A stretch of DNA of 64,000 nt from Tunturiibacter gelidiferens (GTDB taxonomy: Bacteria; Acidobacteriota; Terriglobia; Terriglobales; Acidobacteriaceae): the NCBI RefSeq assembly GCF_014201335.1, contig NZ_JACHEB010000006.1, forward strand, positions 1 to 64,000, written 5' to 3'. The translations under genes and the position numbers were made by a program. Below, piece by piece: positions 45,888 through 54,795 of the stretch (positions are counted from its first letter, which is position 1; every line of letters starts with the position of its first letter). Below the pieces are notes generated by a model that was not told the DNA's origin, searched no databases, and worked only from the letters and a program-made list of their open reading frames with translations.

Positions 45888-46199
45888 GTGGCGCAGTGGG
45901 TGAGGCTATGTGGACTGGCGGAGGCTCCGCCGGTGGGGCGAGTGATGGAGGCAGAGGTAGAGGGTGTCGCGATTTGCCTGGCGAATTTGAATGGGGAGTT
46001 GTCGGCGCTGGATAACGTGTGTCCGCATCGGCAGGGGCCGCTGGGACAGGGTTGGATTGAGGGTGAGGCGGTGGTTTGTCCGTGGCATTCTTGGGCGTTC
46101 AATGTGAAGACGGGGCTGGCCGAGTTTCCGGCGCATGAACGAGTGGAGCTGTTTCCGCTGCGGCTGGAGGGTGGGGATGTTCTAGTGGATATCGAATAG
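45888..46199 (+). CDS. Rieske [2Fe-2S] protein (NirD/ferredoxin type)
   Basis: The 103-residue protein starts at a GTG (45888) seven bases after GGAGG. Both Rieske cluster motifs are present: CPHRQG and CPWHSWAF, each with Cys and His ligands. It lacks a membrane helix or Tat signal, so it is a soluble electron carrier or a small subunit like NirD. No reductase or oxygenase partner is adjacent. Length is typical for Rieske ferredoxins. Confidence 0.92.
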   Translation: MAQWVRLCGLAEAPPVGRVMEAEVEGVAICLANLNGELSALDNVCPHRQGPLGQGWIEGEAVVCPWHSWAFNVKTGLAEFPAHERVELFPLRLEGGDVLVDIE

Positions 46200-46337
46200 C
46201 GGCCCGTTTGGGGAATCAAGGTCGGAACATCGACTTGATTGAGGAAAACTTTGTATGTCAGGCGAGAGAGAACGGGTTACGCTGCCTTTTAGAGACACGC
46301 CATTCGAAAGGGTGGCTCATCGAGAGGGAGTTCTTCC

Positions 46338-46460
46338 ATGAAGTTGCGTTCGTTGTTTCTTGCTGTCGTTGCTTTTGTCGTTCTTGCCGGTGCTGTAGTA
46401 CCTGCTAACGCTTCCACCTATCATCATCACCGTCATCACCATCATCATCACCACAGCTAG
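46338..46460 (+). CDS. Secreted polyhistidine peptide, 40 aa
   Basis: A short open frame with AGGGAG seven bases before its ATG encodes a signal peptide (MKLRSLFLAVVAFVVLAGAV, ending VPANA) followed by STYHHHRHHHHHHHS and TAG. After cleavage at ANA/STY the mature peptide would be 15 residues with 10 histidines. A good intrinsic terminator begins 22 bases after the stop. Signal sequence, ribosome site and terminator together make a real gene likely in spite of the length. Histidine-rich peptides bind Ni, Zn, Cu or Co, so periplasmic metal buffering or sensing is the simplest guess; it is inference only. No metal transporter is next to it. Confidence 0.75.
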   Translation: MKLRSLFLAVVAFVVLAGAVVPANASTYHHHRHHHHHHHS

Positions 46461-46482
46461 AGTTTGCATAGAATGTGAAAGA

Positions 46483-46508
46483 GCTCGGCCATTGTGCCGG
46501 GCTTTTTT
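46483..46508 (+). terminator. Terminator after the polyhistidine gene
   Basis: GCTCGGC (46483-46489), a 6-base loop and GCCGGGC (46496-46502) are followed directly by six T. It separates the peptide gene from carA. Confidence 0.8.
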
Positions 46509-46595
46509 GCGTGCGAAGTGATTTGCCCTGCGATGAGCGCTTTGCACTGTAAATACTGATAGAATCTATTAAATCCACTCCAGACAGGAGAGGCA

Positions 46596-47735
46596 ATGCA
46601 GGCAATACTGGCGCTAGAAGATGGGCGCATTTTTCGGGGTAAGAGTTTTGGCGCGCGAGTGGAACGCTCGGGCGAGGTGGTCTTCAATACATCACTAACC
46701 GGCTATCAGGAGATCTTCACCGATCCCTCTTATGCGGGTCAGATCGTGGTTTTGACAAATCCACATATTGGGAACTATGGGACGACGCCTAGCGATGCGG
46801 AGTCGAAGAAGCCGTTTATTGAAGGCCTGGTGACGCGTGAGTTTTCGCCGATGAGCTCGAACTGGCGTTCGACGCAGGTGGCGGATGAGTATCTGGAGCG
46901 CTATGGGGTTCCGGTGATTGCTGAGATTGATACGCGAGCTGTGGTGCGGCATCTTCGCGCCAATGGTGTGATGCGCGGGGTGATCGCGTCGGGCGAGAAT
47001 CTTGACGTGGATGCGCTGGTGGCGAAGGCGCGGTCGATCAAGAAGATGGAAGGCACCGACCTTGCGAGTATTGTGAGCACGAAGGTTGCTTATGAGTGGG
47101 ACGCGAATGAGCCGAAGAATCAGACGGGCGATACGCTGCTGACGCCTGCGGTTGAGGGCGATGCGAAGCAGATGCACGTGGTCGCGTATGACTTCGGGAT
47201 CAAGGAAAATATTCTTCGGATGCTGACGAGAGAGAACTGCCGCGTGACGGTGGTTCCGGCGAAGACCTCGGCTGCGGATGTGATGGCGATGGAGCCGGAT
47301 GGAGTGTTCTTTTCAAATGGACCGGGGGATCCGGAGCCGTTGGAGTATGCGCAGGAGAATATTCGCGAGTTGCAGGGAAAGACGCCGATGTTCGGGATTT
47401 GCCTGGGGCATCAGCTGTTCGGACTGGCGCTGGGCGGGAAGACTTATAAGTTGAAGTTCGGTCACCACGGCGGAAATCACCCGATCATGAATCATCAGAC
47501 GGGTAAGGTTGAGATCACCGCGCAGAATCATAACTTCAATGTGGATCCTGATTCGCTTCCGGATGACGTTGAGAAGACGCATACGAACTTGAATGATCAG
47601 ACGCTGGCAGGTTTGAAGCACAAGACCGACCCGATGTTCAGTGTGCAATATCACCCGGAGGCGAGTCCCGGCCCGCATGACTCGCATTATCTCTTCAAGG
47701 ATTTTCGGAAGATGATGGAAGAGTTCAAAAAATAG
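46596..47735 (+). CDS. carA: Carbamoyl-phosphate synthase small subunit
   Basis: The 379-residue glutaminase subunit delivers ammonia to CarB for arginine and pyrimidine synthesis. The N-terminal domain has ALEDGRIFRGKSFGA and FNTSLTGYQEIFTDPSYAGQ. The class-I amidotransferase domain has the nucleophile in FGICLGHQLFGLALGGKT and the His-Glu pair in VQYHPEASPGPHD. Length is normal. It is followed by carB after 73 bases, with a terminator-like hairpin in between. GGAGAG lies before the ATG. Confidence 0.97.
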   Translation: MQAILALEDGRIFRGKSFGARVERSGEVVFNTSLTGYQEIFTDPSYAGQIVVLTNPHIGNYGTTPSDAESKKPFIEGLVTREFSPMSSNWRSTQVADEYLERYGVPVIAEIDTRAVVRHLRANGVMRGVIASGENLDVDALVAKARSIKKMEGTDLASIVSTKVAYEWDANEPKNQTGDTLLTPAVEGDAKQMHVVAYDFGIKENILRMLTRENCRVTVVPAKTSAADVMAMEPDGVFFSNGPGDPEPLEYAQENIRELQGKTPMFGICLGHQLFGLALGGKTYKLKFGHHGGNHPIMNHQTGKVEITAQNHNFNVDPDSLPDDVEKTHTNLNDQTLAGLKHKTDPMFSVQYHPEASPGPHDSHYLFKDFRKMMEEFKK

Positions 47736-47745
47736 AGATTAAATA

Positions 47746-47770
47746 GCGCGGCTTTGGTCGCGCATTTTTT
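47746..47770 (+). terminator. Terminator-like hairpin between carA and carB
   Basis: GCGCG (47746-47750) and CGCGC (47759-47763) close an 8-base loop and are followed by ATTTTTT. It could terminate part of the carA transcripts or serve as an attenuator for carB. Confidence 0.6.
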
Positions 47771-47808
47771 CGGCACAAAGAGATTGAGTTAGAGGAAGAA
47801 GAGAAGCC

Positions 47809-50800
47809 ATGCCGCGTAGGAATGACATTGCGAAGATTTTGGTGATCGGCTCGGGGCCGATTGTGATTGGGCAGTCTGCGGAGTTCGACTACTCCGGAAC
47901 GCAGGCTTGTAAGGCGCTGAAGGCCGAAGGGTATGAGGTGGTGCTGGTGAACTCGAACCCGGCGTCGATCATGACCGATCCTGAGGTTGCGGATAGGACG
48001 TACATTGAGCCATTGACTACCGCATATCTCGAAGAGATTCTTCGCATTGAGAAGGAGATGCTCAATCCGGATGGGTTGGGCGTGAACGGTAAGTTCGCGC
48101 TGCTACCCACGGTGGGTGGACAGACTGCGCTGAATCTTGCTGTGGATCTGGCGGATTCGGGTGTGCTGGATAAGCTGGGGATCGAATTGATTGGGGCAAA
48201 GCTGGAGGCGATCAAGAAGGCGGAGGATCGGCTGCTCTTCAAAGACGCGATGACGAAGATCGGGTTGGATATGCCGCGGTCTGCGCTGATCAATAATCTT
48301 CGCGATGGGTTGGAGTTTGCGGCGAAGATTGGATTTCCTGTTGTGATTCGGCCCTCGTTTACGCTGGGTGGTTCGGGCGGCGGAATTGCTTACAACCGCG
48401 AGGAGTTGATGGAGATTCTTTCGCGAGGGCTCGATCTTTCTCCGGTGCATGAGTGTTTGCTGGAAGAGAGTGTGCTCGGTTGGAAGGAGTATGAGCTGGA
48501 GGTGGTGCGAGATCTAAAGGATAACGTCATCATCATCTGCTCGATTGAGAACTTTGACCCGATGGGTGTGCATACGGGCGACTCGATTACGGTGGCGCCT
48601 GCGCAGACGTTGACCGATCGCGAGTACCAGGTGATGCGGGATGCGGCGATTCGTGTGATTCGCGAGATTGGTGTGGAGACGGGCGGGAGCAATGTGCAGT
48701 TTGCGGTGAATCCGCTGAACGGGCGCATGACCGTGATCGAAATGAATCCAAGGGTGTCGCGGTCGTCGGCGCTGGCGAGTAAAGCTACGGGATTTCCGAT
48801 TGCGAAGATCGCGGCTCGGCTGGCGGTGGGCTACACGCTGGATGAGATTCAGAACGACATCACGAAGGCCACGCCAGCTTGCTTTGAGCCGACGATTGAT
48901 TATGTTGTCGTGAAGATTCCGAAGTGGCAGTTTGAGAAATTTCCTGGTGCGGATGAGGTTCTGGGACCGCAGATGAAGTCGGTCGGCGAGGTGATGGCGA
49001 TCGGCAGGACCTTCAAGGAAGCGATGATGAAGGCGGTGCGGTCGCTGGAGACGGGCAAGAAAGCTACGGCCGATGACATTGAGCCGCGCCGATTGACGCA
49101 GCGGCTGGTGACTCCACATCCGGAACGGCTGAATTATGTTCGGTACGCGTTTGAGCGAGGGATGACGGTGCGTGAGGTTGCGCACATGACTTCCATGGAT
49201 CCGTGGTTCTTGTACCAGATCAAGCAGATTACGGACGAGATCAAGGCTGTCGGCGGCGTGCCGATGGCTGAGGTGACAGCGGCGCAGTTGCGTGCGGCGA
49301 AGCGGATGGGGATCTCGGATGAACGGCTGGCGGCGAGTTGGGGGTTGACCGGCGCGGAGGGTACAGCGGCCGTGCGGGCGTTGCGGAAGAAGCTGAATGT
49401 GATGCCCGTGTACAAGATGGTGGATACGTGCGCGGCGGAGTTCGAGAGCCAGACGCCTTATCTTTATAGCTGCTATGACGAAGAAGACGAAATGCCGCCG
49501 ACCAACAAGAAGAAGATTCTGATTTTGGGTAGCGGGCCGAACCGGATCGGGCAGGGAATTGAGTTCGACTACTGCTGCTGCCATGCGGCATTTGCGCTGC
49601 GCGAAGATGGATACGAGACGATCATGGTGAACTGCAATCCGGAGACGGTGTCGACCGACTATGACACGAGCGATCGATTGTACTTTGAGCCGCTGACGCT
49701 GGAGGACGTGCTTGGGGTGTATGAGCATGAGGCTTCTTCAGGCGCTGAGATCGGAATGATTGTGCAGTTTGGCGGACAGACTCCGCTGAACTTGTCGCTG
49801 CCGTTGAAGAAGGCGGGCGTGCCGATTATTGGGACGTCTCCGGAGTCGATCGATCTCGCAGAGGATCGCAAGCGCTTTGGGAAGTTAATTGAGGAGTTGA
49901 AGATTCCGCAGCCTGAAGGCGCGATGGCGACGAGCGTCGACGAGGCGGTGGCTGGCGCGAATCGGGTTGGATATCCGGTCCTGGTGCGGCCTTCCTACGT
50001 GCTCGGCGGCCGCGCGATGGTCATTGCTTATGATAACGAAGCGATTGTGCGGTACATGTCGACTGCGATTGAGTACTCGCAGGAGCGGCCAGTGCTGATC
50101 GACCACTTTCTGGAAGACGCGGTCGAGTGCGATGTAGATGCGCTTTGCGATGGAGATGATGTGGTGATCGCCGGGATCATGCAGCACATCGAAGAGGCCG
50201 GAATTCACTCTGGGGACTCGTCCTGCGTGCTACCGGCGGTTGATTTGAGTGATGATGTGTTGCGCACGATTCGTGAGTACACACGCAAACTGGCGATGGC
50301 GTTGAGTGTGCGGGGACTGGTGAATATTCAATTTGCAATTCAGCGGGGAACCGTCTACGTCATAGAGGTGAATCCTCGGGCTTCGCGCACCGTGCCTTAT
50401 GTTTCGAAGGCGACAGGCATCCCGCTGGCGAAGGTTGCTTCGCGGATCATGGTGGGGCGGAAACTGAAGGAGTTGCTGCCGGAGCAGGTCGCGAGTGGGA
50501 AAGAGCTGGAGACAGGCTCTCACTACTTTGTGAAGTCGCCGGTGTTTCCGTGGGGTAAGTTTCCGGGAGTCGACACTGTTCTTGGGCCTGAGATGAAGTC
50601 TACCGGTGAGGTGATGGGGGTCGCTGACAACTTTGGCGAGGCGTTTGCGAAGGCACAGATTGCCGCCGGGCAGGTGCTTCCGCTGCAGGGAACGGTGTTC
50701 CTGAGCGTAAACGATCATGACAAGGAAGGCGCGGTTTCGCTGGCGCGCGAGTTTGTGGAGATGGGATTCCACCTGGTGGCGACGCATGGGACGGCGATTG

Positions 50801-51123
50801 TGCTCGAGCAGGCGGGCCTGCAGCCGGAGCGCGTCTACAAGGTGAAGGAAGGCCGCCCGAACGTGGTCGATCTGATCAAGGGAGACCGGATTCAGCTGAT
50901 CGTGAACACGCCGCATGGGCAGGATACTTTCTTTGACGAGAAGGCAATTCGGCGGGCTGCCGTGATGGCGAGGATTCCTACGATTACAACGCTGGCTGCT
51001 GCGCGGGCGGCGGCTGATGGGATCTCCGCACTGCAGGAAGGTACTTTGAGTGTCGTTGCGCTACAGACGCTTCATGCGAACAGGATTGCGGGTGAGGTCA
51101 GGGCGGCTGCGACGGTGGAGTAG
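47809..51123 (+). CDS. carB: Carbamoyl-phosphate synthase large subunit
   Basis: The 1104-residue synthetase makes carbamoyl phosphate from bicarbonate, ammonia and two ATP. The two homologous halves start with [20 protein letters not shown] and [20 protein letters not shown]. Each has an ATP-grasp domain ([20 protein letters not shown] and [20 protein letters not shown]), the oligomerisation domain lies between them, and an MGS-like allosteric domain closes the protein ([20 protein letters not shown]). Length is normal (E. coli 1073). An AAGAAGAGAAG ribosome site precedes the ATG. Confidence 0.97.
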   Translation: MPRRNDIAKILVIGSGPIVIGQSAEFDYSGTQACKALKAEGYEVVLVNSNPASIMTDPEVADRTYIEPLTTAYLEEILRIEKEMLNPDGLGVNGKFALLPTVGGQTALNLAVDLADSGVLDKLGIELIGAKLEAIKKAEDRLLFKDAMTKIGLDMPRSALINNLRDGLEFAAKIGFPVVIRPSFTLGGSGGGIAYNREELMEILSRGLDLSPVHECLLEESVLGWKEYELEVVRDLKDNVIIICSIENFDPMGVHTGDSITVAPAQTLTDREYQVMRDAAIRVIREIGVETGGSNVQFAVNPLNGRMTVIEMNPRVSRSSALASKATGFPIAKIAARLAVGYTLDEIQNDITKATPACFEPTIDYVVVKIPKWQFEKFPGADEVLGPQMKSVGEVMAIGRTFKEAMMKAVRSLETGKKATADDIEPRRLTQRLVTPHPERLNYVRYAFERGMTVREVAHMTSMDPWFLYQIKQITDEIKAVGGVPMAEVTAAQLRAAKRMGISDERLAASWGLTGAEGTAAVRALRKKLNVMPVYKMVDTCAAEFESQTPYLYSCYDEEDEMPPTNKKKILILGSGPNRIGQGIEFDYCCCHAAFALREDGYETIMVNCNPETVSTDYDTSDRLYFEPLTLEDVLGVYEHEASSGAEIGMIVQFGGQTPLNLSLPLKKAGVPIIGTSPESIDLAEDRKRFGKLIEELKIPQPEGAMATSVDEAVAGANRVGYPVLVRPSYVLGGRAMVIAYDNEAIVRYMSTAIEYSQERPVLIDHFLEDAVECDVDALCDGDDVVIAGIMQHIEEAGIHSGDSSCVLPAVDLSDDVLRTIREYTRKLAMALSVRGLVNIQFAIQRGTVYVIEVNPRASRTVPYVSKATGIPLAKVASRIMVGRKLKELLPEQVASGKELETGSHYFVKSPVFPWGKFPGVDTVLGPEMKSTGEVMGVADNFGEAFAKAQIAAGQVLPLQGTVFLSVNDHDKEGAVSLAREFVEMGFHLVATHGTAIVLEQAGLQPERVYKVKEGRPNVVDLIKGDRIQLIVNTPHGQDTFFDEKAIRRAAVMARIPTITTLAAARAAADGISALQEGTLSVVALQTLHANRIAGEVRAAATVE

Positions 51124-51149
51124 GAGCGGGGCGCGAAACTAGTAGGGAG

Positions 51150-51635
51150 CTAGTAGGGGTCGTGGGCTAGCCTTGCGCCGATGGCGTAGCCGATCGTGGA
51201 AAGAGGGAGCCAGGTGCCGATTAGGAGGCCGTCCCCGCCCATGAGGCCGCTGCCGTGACGAAAGGTGAAGAAGGTGCGCCAGAGTTTGTCGACCGCTCCG
51301 CAGTTTTCGCAGAGGCCCTTGCCGGTGGGCAGATCTAGCACCCAGACGCAGACGATGGAAAATATGACCAAGCCTGAGATCCAGGTATAGGGGGCGATGT
51401 CGTTTCGCTGTACGCGGGCTATGATAGCGCCGCCTAGCATCGGGATGACGGCGGCCAGAAATGTCGTGAGTACCTTGGGCGTCGTTGAATCGGGATCTGG
51501 GTGATTGAGAGAGACGGCTACGATAACGCCCACGAGCAACACAATGGCGATGAGGGTGTGGGTGAGAAACCAAAAGGCTTCGCGGCCAAGGTCACCGAGA
51601 GATTTGCCCTGCGAGATGTCTCGTCCGTTCGTCAT
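51150..51635 (-). CDS. Membrane protein of unknown function, 161 aa
   Basis: From the ATG at 51635 the protein has four hydrophobic segments (FLTHTLIAIVLLVGVIVAVS, TFLAAVIPMLGGAIIARV, WISGLVIFSIVCVWVLDL and LLIGTWLPLSTIGYAIGARL), with a Cys-x-x-Cys (LCENCGAVD) in the last loop. A TTG three codons earlier is also open. No family was recognised. It is convergent with carB and divergent from the DapA-like gene. Confidence 0.65.
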   Translation of the reverse strand: MTNGRDISQGKSLGDLGREAFWFLTHTLIAIVLLVGVIVAVSLNHPDPDSTTPKVLTTFLAAVIPMLGGAIIARVQRNDIAPYTWISGLVIFSIVCVWVLDLPTGKGLCENCGAVDKLWRTFFTFRHGSGLMGGDGLLIGTWLPLSTIGYAIGARLAHDPY

Positions 51636-51757
51636 GGATACCAAAAGCTAGATTACTTCAATGGATGTTGTGGTGAGACGGCCTATTGTTACGTCTTTCG
51701 GGTGATGTGATTGGTGACTCAAGCGCTGGTTGAGCGATTCGCTTTTAGAATAGAGGG

Positions 51758-52822
51758 ATGCTTCTCGATGGGCTTCAACTACCGCTGACTACACCGTTTT
51801 ATCCGGACGGGCGCCTCAATCTACACAAGCTGGAACATAATGTGGCTCGTTACTCGAAGACGCCGGTGGCTGGACTGGTCGCGTTGGGTGTGACGGGAGA
51901 GCCAACGCTGCTGTCGGAGGAAGAGACGCGGCATGTATTGCGGAGTTGCGCTGTGGCGGCTGCAGCGGAGAAGGTGCTGATTGCCGGCGTGTCACGCGAT
52001 AGCGTGGTGGGGACGCTGGAACTGGCGGAGTCGGCCGCTGAGTTTGGGTACGACGTGATGCTGGTGAAGCGGCCGTCGATACTTCGAGATAACGGTCGAG
52101 GGGAGCAAAGGAAGGAGCTGCTTGCTTACTTTCAGGCGGTGGCTGATCGGTCGGCGCTGCCGGTGCTGTTATATAGCTCGGCTGCAGAAGATGGCGCGGT
52201 GCTGTCAGCGGAGGTTGTGATTGAGCTTGCGGGGCATTCAAAGATTATCGGGATGGTTGAGGGTGCAGGGGACCGCGAACGGATGGAGAGGATCAAAAGA
52301 GAAACCGCGAATTTTAAGCATGATGCAACTGTGACCTCCGTATTCGCTGCCGTCACTGGAAGGATGGTGAACCGCAGTGAAGACGCAGAGGCAAAGGATT
52401 TGATTTTGGCGACTGCGTTGACGGATGGTGGAGCTGCTGTGGCCACGCCATCGAAGACGATAGCGAAGACACGAATGAAGGTGGTGGGATTTCAAATATT
52501 GGCCGGCACGACGGATGGCATGCTGGAATCGTTGCGAGGCGGCGGAGTGGGGGCGATGCCTGCGTTTGCCGCGGCTGCTCCCCAGGCCTGTTATGAGGTG
52601 CTGGCGGCGTGGAAGGATGGAGATGAGGGGTTGGCGCGGGAGAAGCAAGTGCGGCTGCGGGATGTGGCGGCAAGGATTGAGCGACAGATGGGGGTCGCGG
52701 GAATCAAATTTGGGGGTGATTTGAATGGGTACTACGGAGGGATGCCGCGCCTGCCGTTGTTGCCGCTTAGTGGGGACGAACGAGGTGAGATTGAGGCTTT
52801 GATGCAGGGGATGCGGAATTGA
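51758..52822 (+). CDS. DapA-fold aldolase-like protein lacking the Schiff-base Lys
   Basis: The 354-residue protein has the dihydrodipicolinate synthase/N-acetylneuraminate lyase barrel: LQLPLTTPFYPDGRL, GLVALGVTGEPTLLSEEE (the GTTGE-like phosphate/carboxylate loop) and LPVLLYSSAAEDG. At the strand that should carry the catalytic lysine (GIKEASGD in the family) it reads IIGMVEGAGD, with Val where Lys is needed. The C-terminal part is about 50 residues longer than usual. It probably does not do Schiff-base aldolase chemistry, and the true function is unknown. It is not near lysine or sialic acid genes. Confidence 0.82.
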   Translation: MLLDGLQLPLTTPFYPDGRLNLHKLEHNVARYSKTPVAGLVALGVTGEPTLLSEEETRHVLRSCAVAAAAEKVLIAGVSRDSVVGTLELAESAAEFGYDVMLVKRPSILRDNGRGEQRKELLAYFQAVADRSALPVLLYSSAAEDGAVLSAEVVIELAGHSKIIGMVEGAGDRERMERIKRETANFKHDATVTSVFAAVTGRMVNRSEDAEAKDLILATALTDGGAAVATPSKTIAKTRMKVVGFQILAGTTDGMLESLRGGGVGAMPAFAAAAPQACYEVLAAWKDGDEGLAREKQVRLRDVAARIERQMGVAGIKFGGDLNGYYGGMPRLPLLPLSGDERGEIEALMQGMRN

Positions 52823-52825
52823 GGC

Positions 52826-53809
52826 TTAGTGTTTTGGGGTGACGGGGATTCCCATGCCGCTGAGTTTGCTGCGGGCCTGCATGGCTTCCGGGGAGTTGGG
52901 AAAGCGCTGGATGAGGGTGCGGAGTTCGCGGGTGCCGGCTTCGTTTTCTTTTAAGCTGAAGAGCGCCATGCCCTTGTGGAGATGGGAGACGGGGACCTTG
53001 TTGCTGTCTGGGTACTGCTCGAGGACTGCGTCGTAGGCCTTGATGGCTGCGGGGTATCGGCCATCCTTGAACTCGATCTCGGCCTGGTAATAGAAAGAGT
53101 TTCCAGAGAGCGGATTGTCGGGATAGTACTTGACGACATCGCCAAACTCAGACGATGCGAGAGGGTATTTGGCGGCCATGTAGTCGCCAAGTGCGGTCTT
53201 GTAAAGCTCGTCGGCGGGGGGGACTGCGGGGCCAGGGGCTTCGGCTGCCTGTGGAACGCCGGCTGAGGGTTTGCCCTTTCTCACGACGGGAGCTGCGGTT
53301 GTCGGAGGTGGTGCTGTGGTCGGAGAAGTGGGGGGGAGTGTGGCGGAGCTAGTCGGCTGCGGCATGCCAGCACTCATGGACTGCTGTTGACTCTGAACGT
53401 CCTGCATCAGTTTCTGGAGGGTCGCAATGCGGGCCTTGATCTCGTCGACCGAGTCGTTGAGAGACTGGATCTGACCGGAGACCTGGTCGACCTTTCCGCC
53501 TTGCGCTTCCTGCTGGGTCTGGAGTTGCTTGCGCATTGCGTCGACGTTTGCTCCCATCTTGTTGATGGAGTCGGCGCTCTGTTGGATGAGGTCCTTCATG
53601 GCGCCCATGCGCTCGTCGTTCGATTGTTGAAGACGGGCTACGGCATCCTGCAGGGCCTGGATCTGGGTCTGCAGCTGCACCATGTCTTTGCTGACGGCGA
53701 AGACGGGTGGCGCCGAGGAGAAGGTGACAGCTACGAAGAGAGCGGCAGACGCGAGACGGAGTCTCGATATGACGAATTTGCGGTGAAGAGTTTGCTCGGG
53801 TTTGATCAT
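52826..53809 (-). CDS. ybgF: Tol-Pal system protein YbgF/CpoB
   Basis: The 327-residue periplasmic protein has a signal peptide and an N-terminal coiled coil (MVQLQTQIQALQDAVARLQQ, continued by a second helix of heptads to about 140). A Pro/Thr/Ala-rich linker follows, then three TPR units (YKTALGDYMAAKYPLASSEF, YYQAEIEFKDGRYPAAIKAY and KGMALFSLKENEAGTRELRT). This is the CpoB architecture that couples outer-membrane constriction to cell-wall synthesis in E. coli. It is the last gene of the tol operon, 144 bases after pal. Confidence 0.92.
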   Translation of the reverse strand: MIKPEQTLHRKFVISRLRLASAALFVAVTFSSAPPVFAVSKDMVQLQTQIQALQDAVARLQQSNDERMGAMKDLIQQSADSINKMGANVDAMRKQLQTQQEAQGGKVDQVSGQIQSLNDSVDEIKARIATLQKLMQDVQSQQQSMSAGMPQPTSSATLPPTSPTTAPPPTTAAPVVRKGKPSAGVPQAAEAPGPAVPPADELYKTALGDYMAAKYPLASSEFGDVVKYYPDNPLSGNSFYYQAEIEFKDGRYPAAIKAYDAVLEQYPDSNKVPVSHLHKGMALFSLKENEAGTRELRTLIQRFPNSPEAMQARSKLSGMGIPVTPKH

Positions 53810-53896
53810 GGTAGAGCGCTCGGCTTTCTGTCTTCCGTCGAACCCCCCGCGCTGGATTGCGCGAGGACTAAAGAGTTGGGGTCAGGTTAGCAGAAA

Positions 53897-53922
53897 CCCC
53901 TGTCCTTGAATCAGGACAGGGG
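53897..53922 (-). terminator. Strong hairpin between pal and ybgF
   Basis: CCCCTGTCCT (53897-53906) and AGGACAGGGG (53913-53922) form a perfect 10-bp stem with a 6-base loop. On the minus strand TTTCTG follows. It may end most pal transcripts and lower ybgF expression. Confidence 0.65.
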
Positions 53923-53953
53923 AAGGGTGATCTCGGGTTGTGTTTCGGTTGGG

Positions 53954-54721
53954 TTAGCGGTCGAGGGAGAACTGGGCGCGGCGGTTTTGTTGCCAGCAGC
54001 TTTCGTTGTCCTCGGTGCAGAACTGTTTTTCTTTGCCATAGCTGATGACGCGCAGACGGCTGGCTTGAACGCCGGCTGAGACCAGTGCGGTGCGAGCGGC
54101 ATTGGCGCGGTTTTCACCGAGGGCCAAGTTGTACTCGGCCGAACCACGATCGTCGCAGTAACCGCCGATGACGACTCGAATGGCGGGATGAGCGGTGAGA
54201 TAGGCGGCTGCTTTGGATGCGGCGGCGGTTGCGTCGGGGCGCAGATCGTAGCTGTCGTAGTCGAAGAAGACGTCCTGAACGTTCTCGTGGAAAGCGGCAT
54301 CAGTTCCCATGTCGTTATCTGCGGGTGGCGGTGCAGTTGGGGCGACCGGGACACGCACGGTTACGCGAACACTGGCTTCGGTAGTGCCGCCGTCGCCTTT
54401 GGCCGTGAGATGGAAGTTAGTGGAGGTAGATGGGGCAACGGTCTGGGTGCCGTTGGTATTCACGTCGCCGATGCCGTCGATGGTGACAGAGGTCGCGTTT
54501 TGTGTGCGCCAGTTGAGGATGACGGACTGGCCGAGATCGATGGCAAGCGGGTCAGCGGTAATTGTGGCAGTGGGTGCAGCGGCAGGCAGAGCGGGTGCAG
54601 GACCGAGAGCATTTGGGTCAATGCCGCTGGCTTTCTTATGGCAGCCAGTCACGGCGCCAATGGAAATAAGAGTTGCTGCGATTACCAAGGTCTTGCGAAT
54701 CCCTGCGTGCATTGCGTTCAT
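53954..54721 (-). CDS. pal: Peptidoglycan-associated lipoprotein
   Basis: The 255-residue lipoprotein has a lipobox ending VTGC (Cys27), an immunoglobulin-like or beta domain (about 48-125) that E. coli Pal lacks, and the OmpA-like peptidoglycan-binding domain (VFFDYDSYDLRPDATAAASK, then YCDDRGSAEYNLALGENRAN). It ends in WQQNRRAQFSLDR. It anchors the outer membrane to peptidoglycan and is the TolB partner. AGGAG precedes the ATG. The added N-terminal domain makes it about 80 residues longer than the enterobacterial protein. Confidence 0.93.
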   Translation of the reverse strand: MNAMHAGIRKTLVIAATLISIGAVTGCHKKASGIDPNALGPAPALPAAAPTATITADPLAIDLGQSVILNWRTQNATSVTIDGIGDVNTNGTQTVAPSTSTNFHLTAKGDGGTTEASVRVTVRVPVAPTAPPPADNDMGTDAAFHENVQDVFFDYDSYDLRPDATAAASKAAAYLTAHPAIRVVIGGYCDDRGSAEYNLALGENRANAARTALVSAGVQASRLRVISYGKEKQFCTEDNESCWQQNRRAQFSLDR

Positions 54722-54795
54722 TTGATATCTCCTGCCAACGTTAATGGTTCAAAGATCTAGTTGCCTGCGAAGTGTTTCCGCAGAGACGATAAACT

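Noticed and set aside
46531-46595. Promoter for carA around TAGAAT at 46560
   Set aside because: The -10-like box has no -35 partner at 15-19 bases (TTGCAC is only 12 away), so it was not listed.
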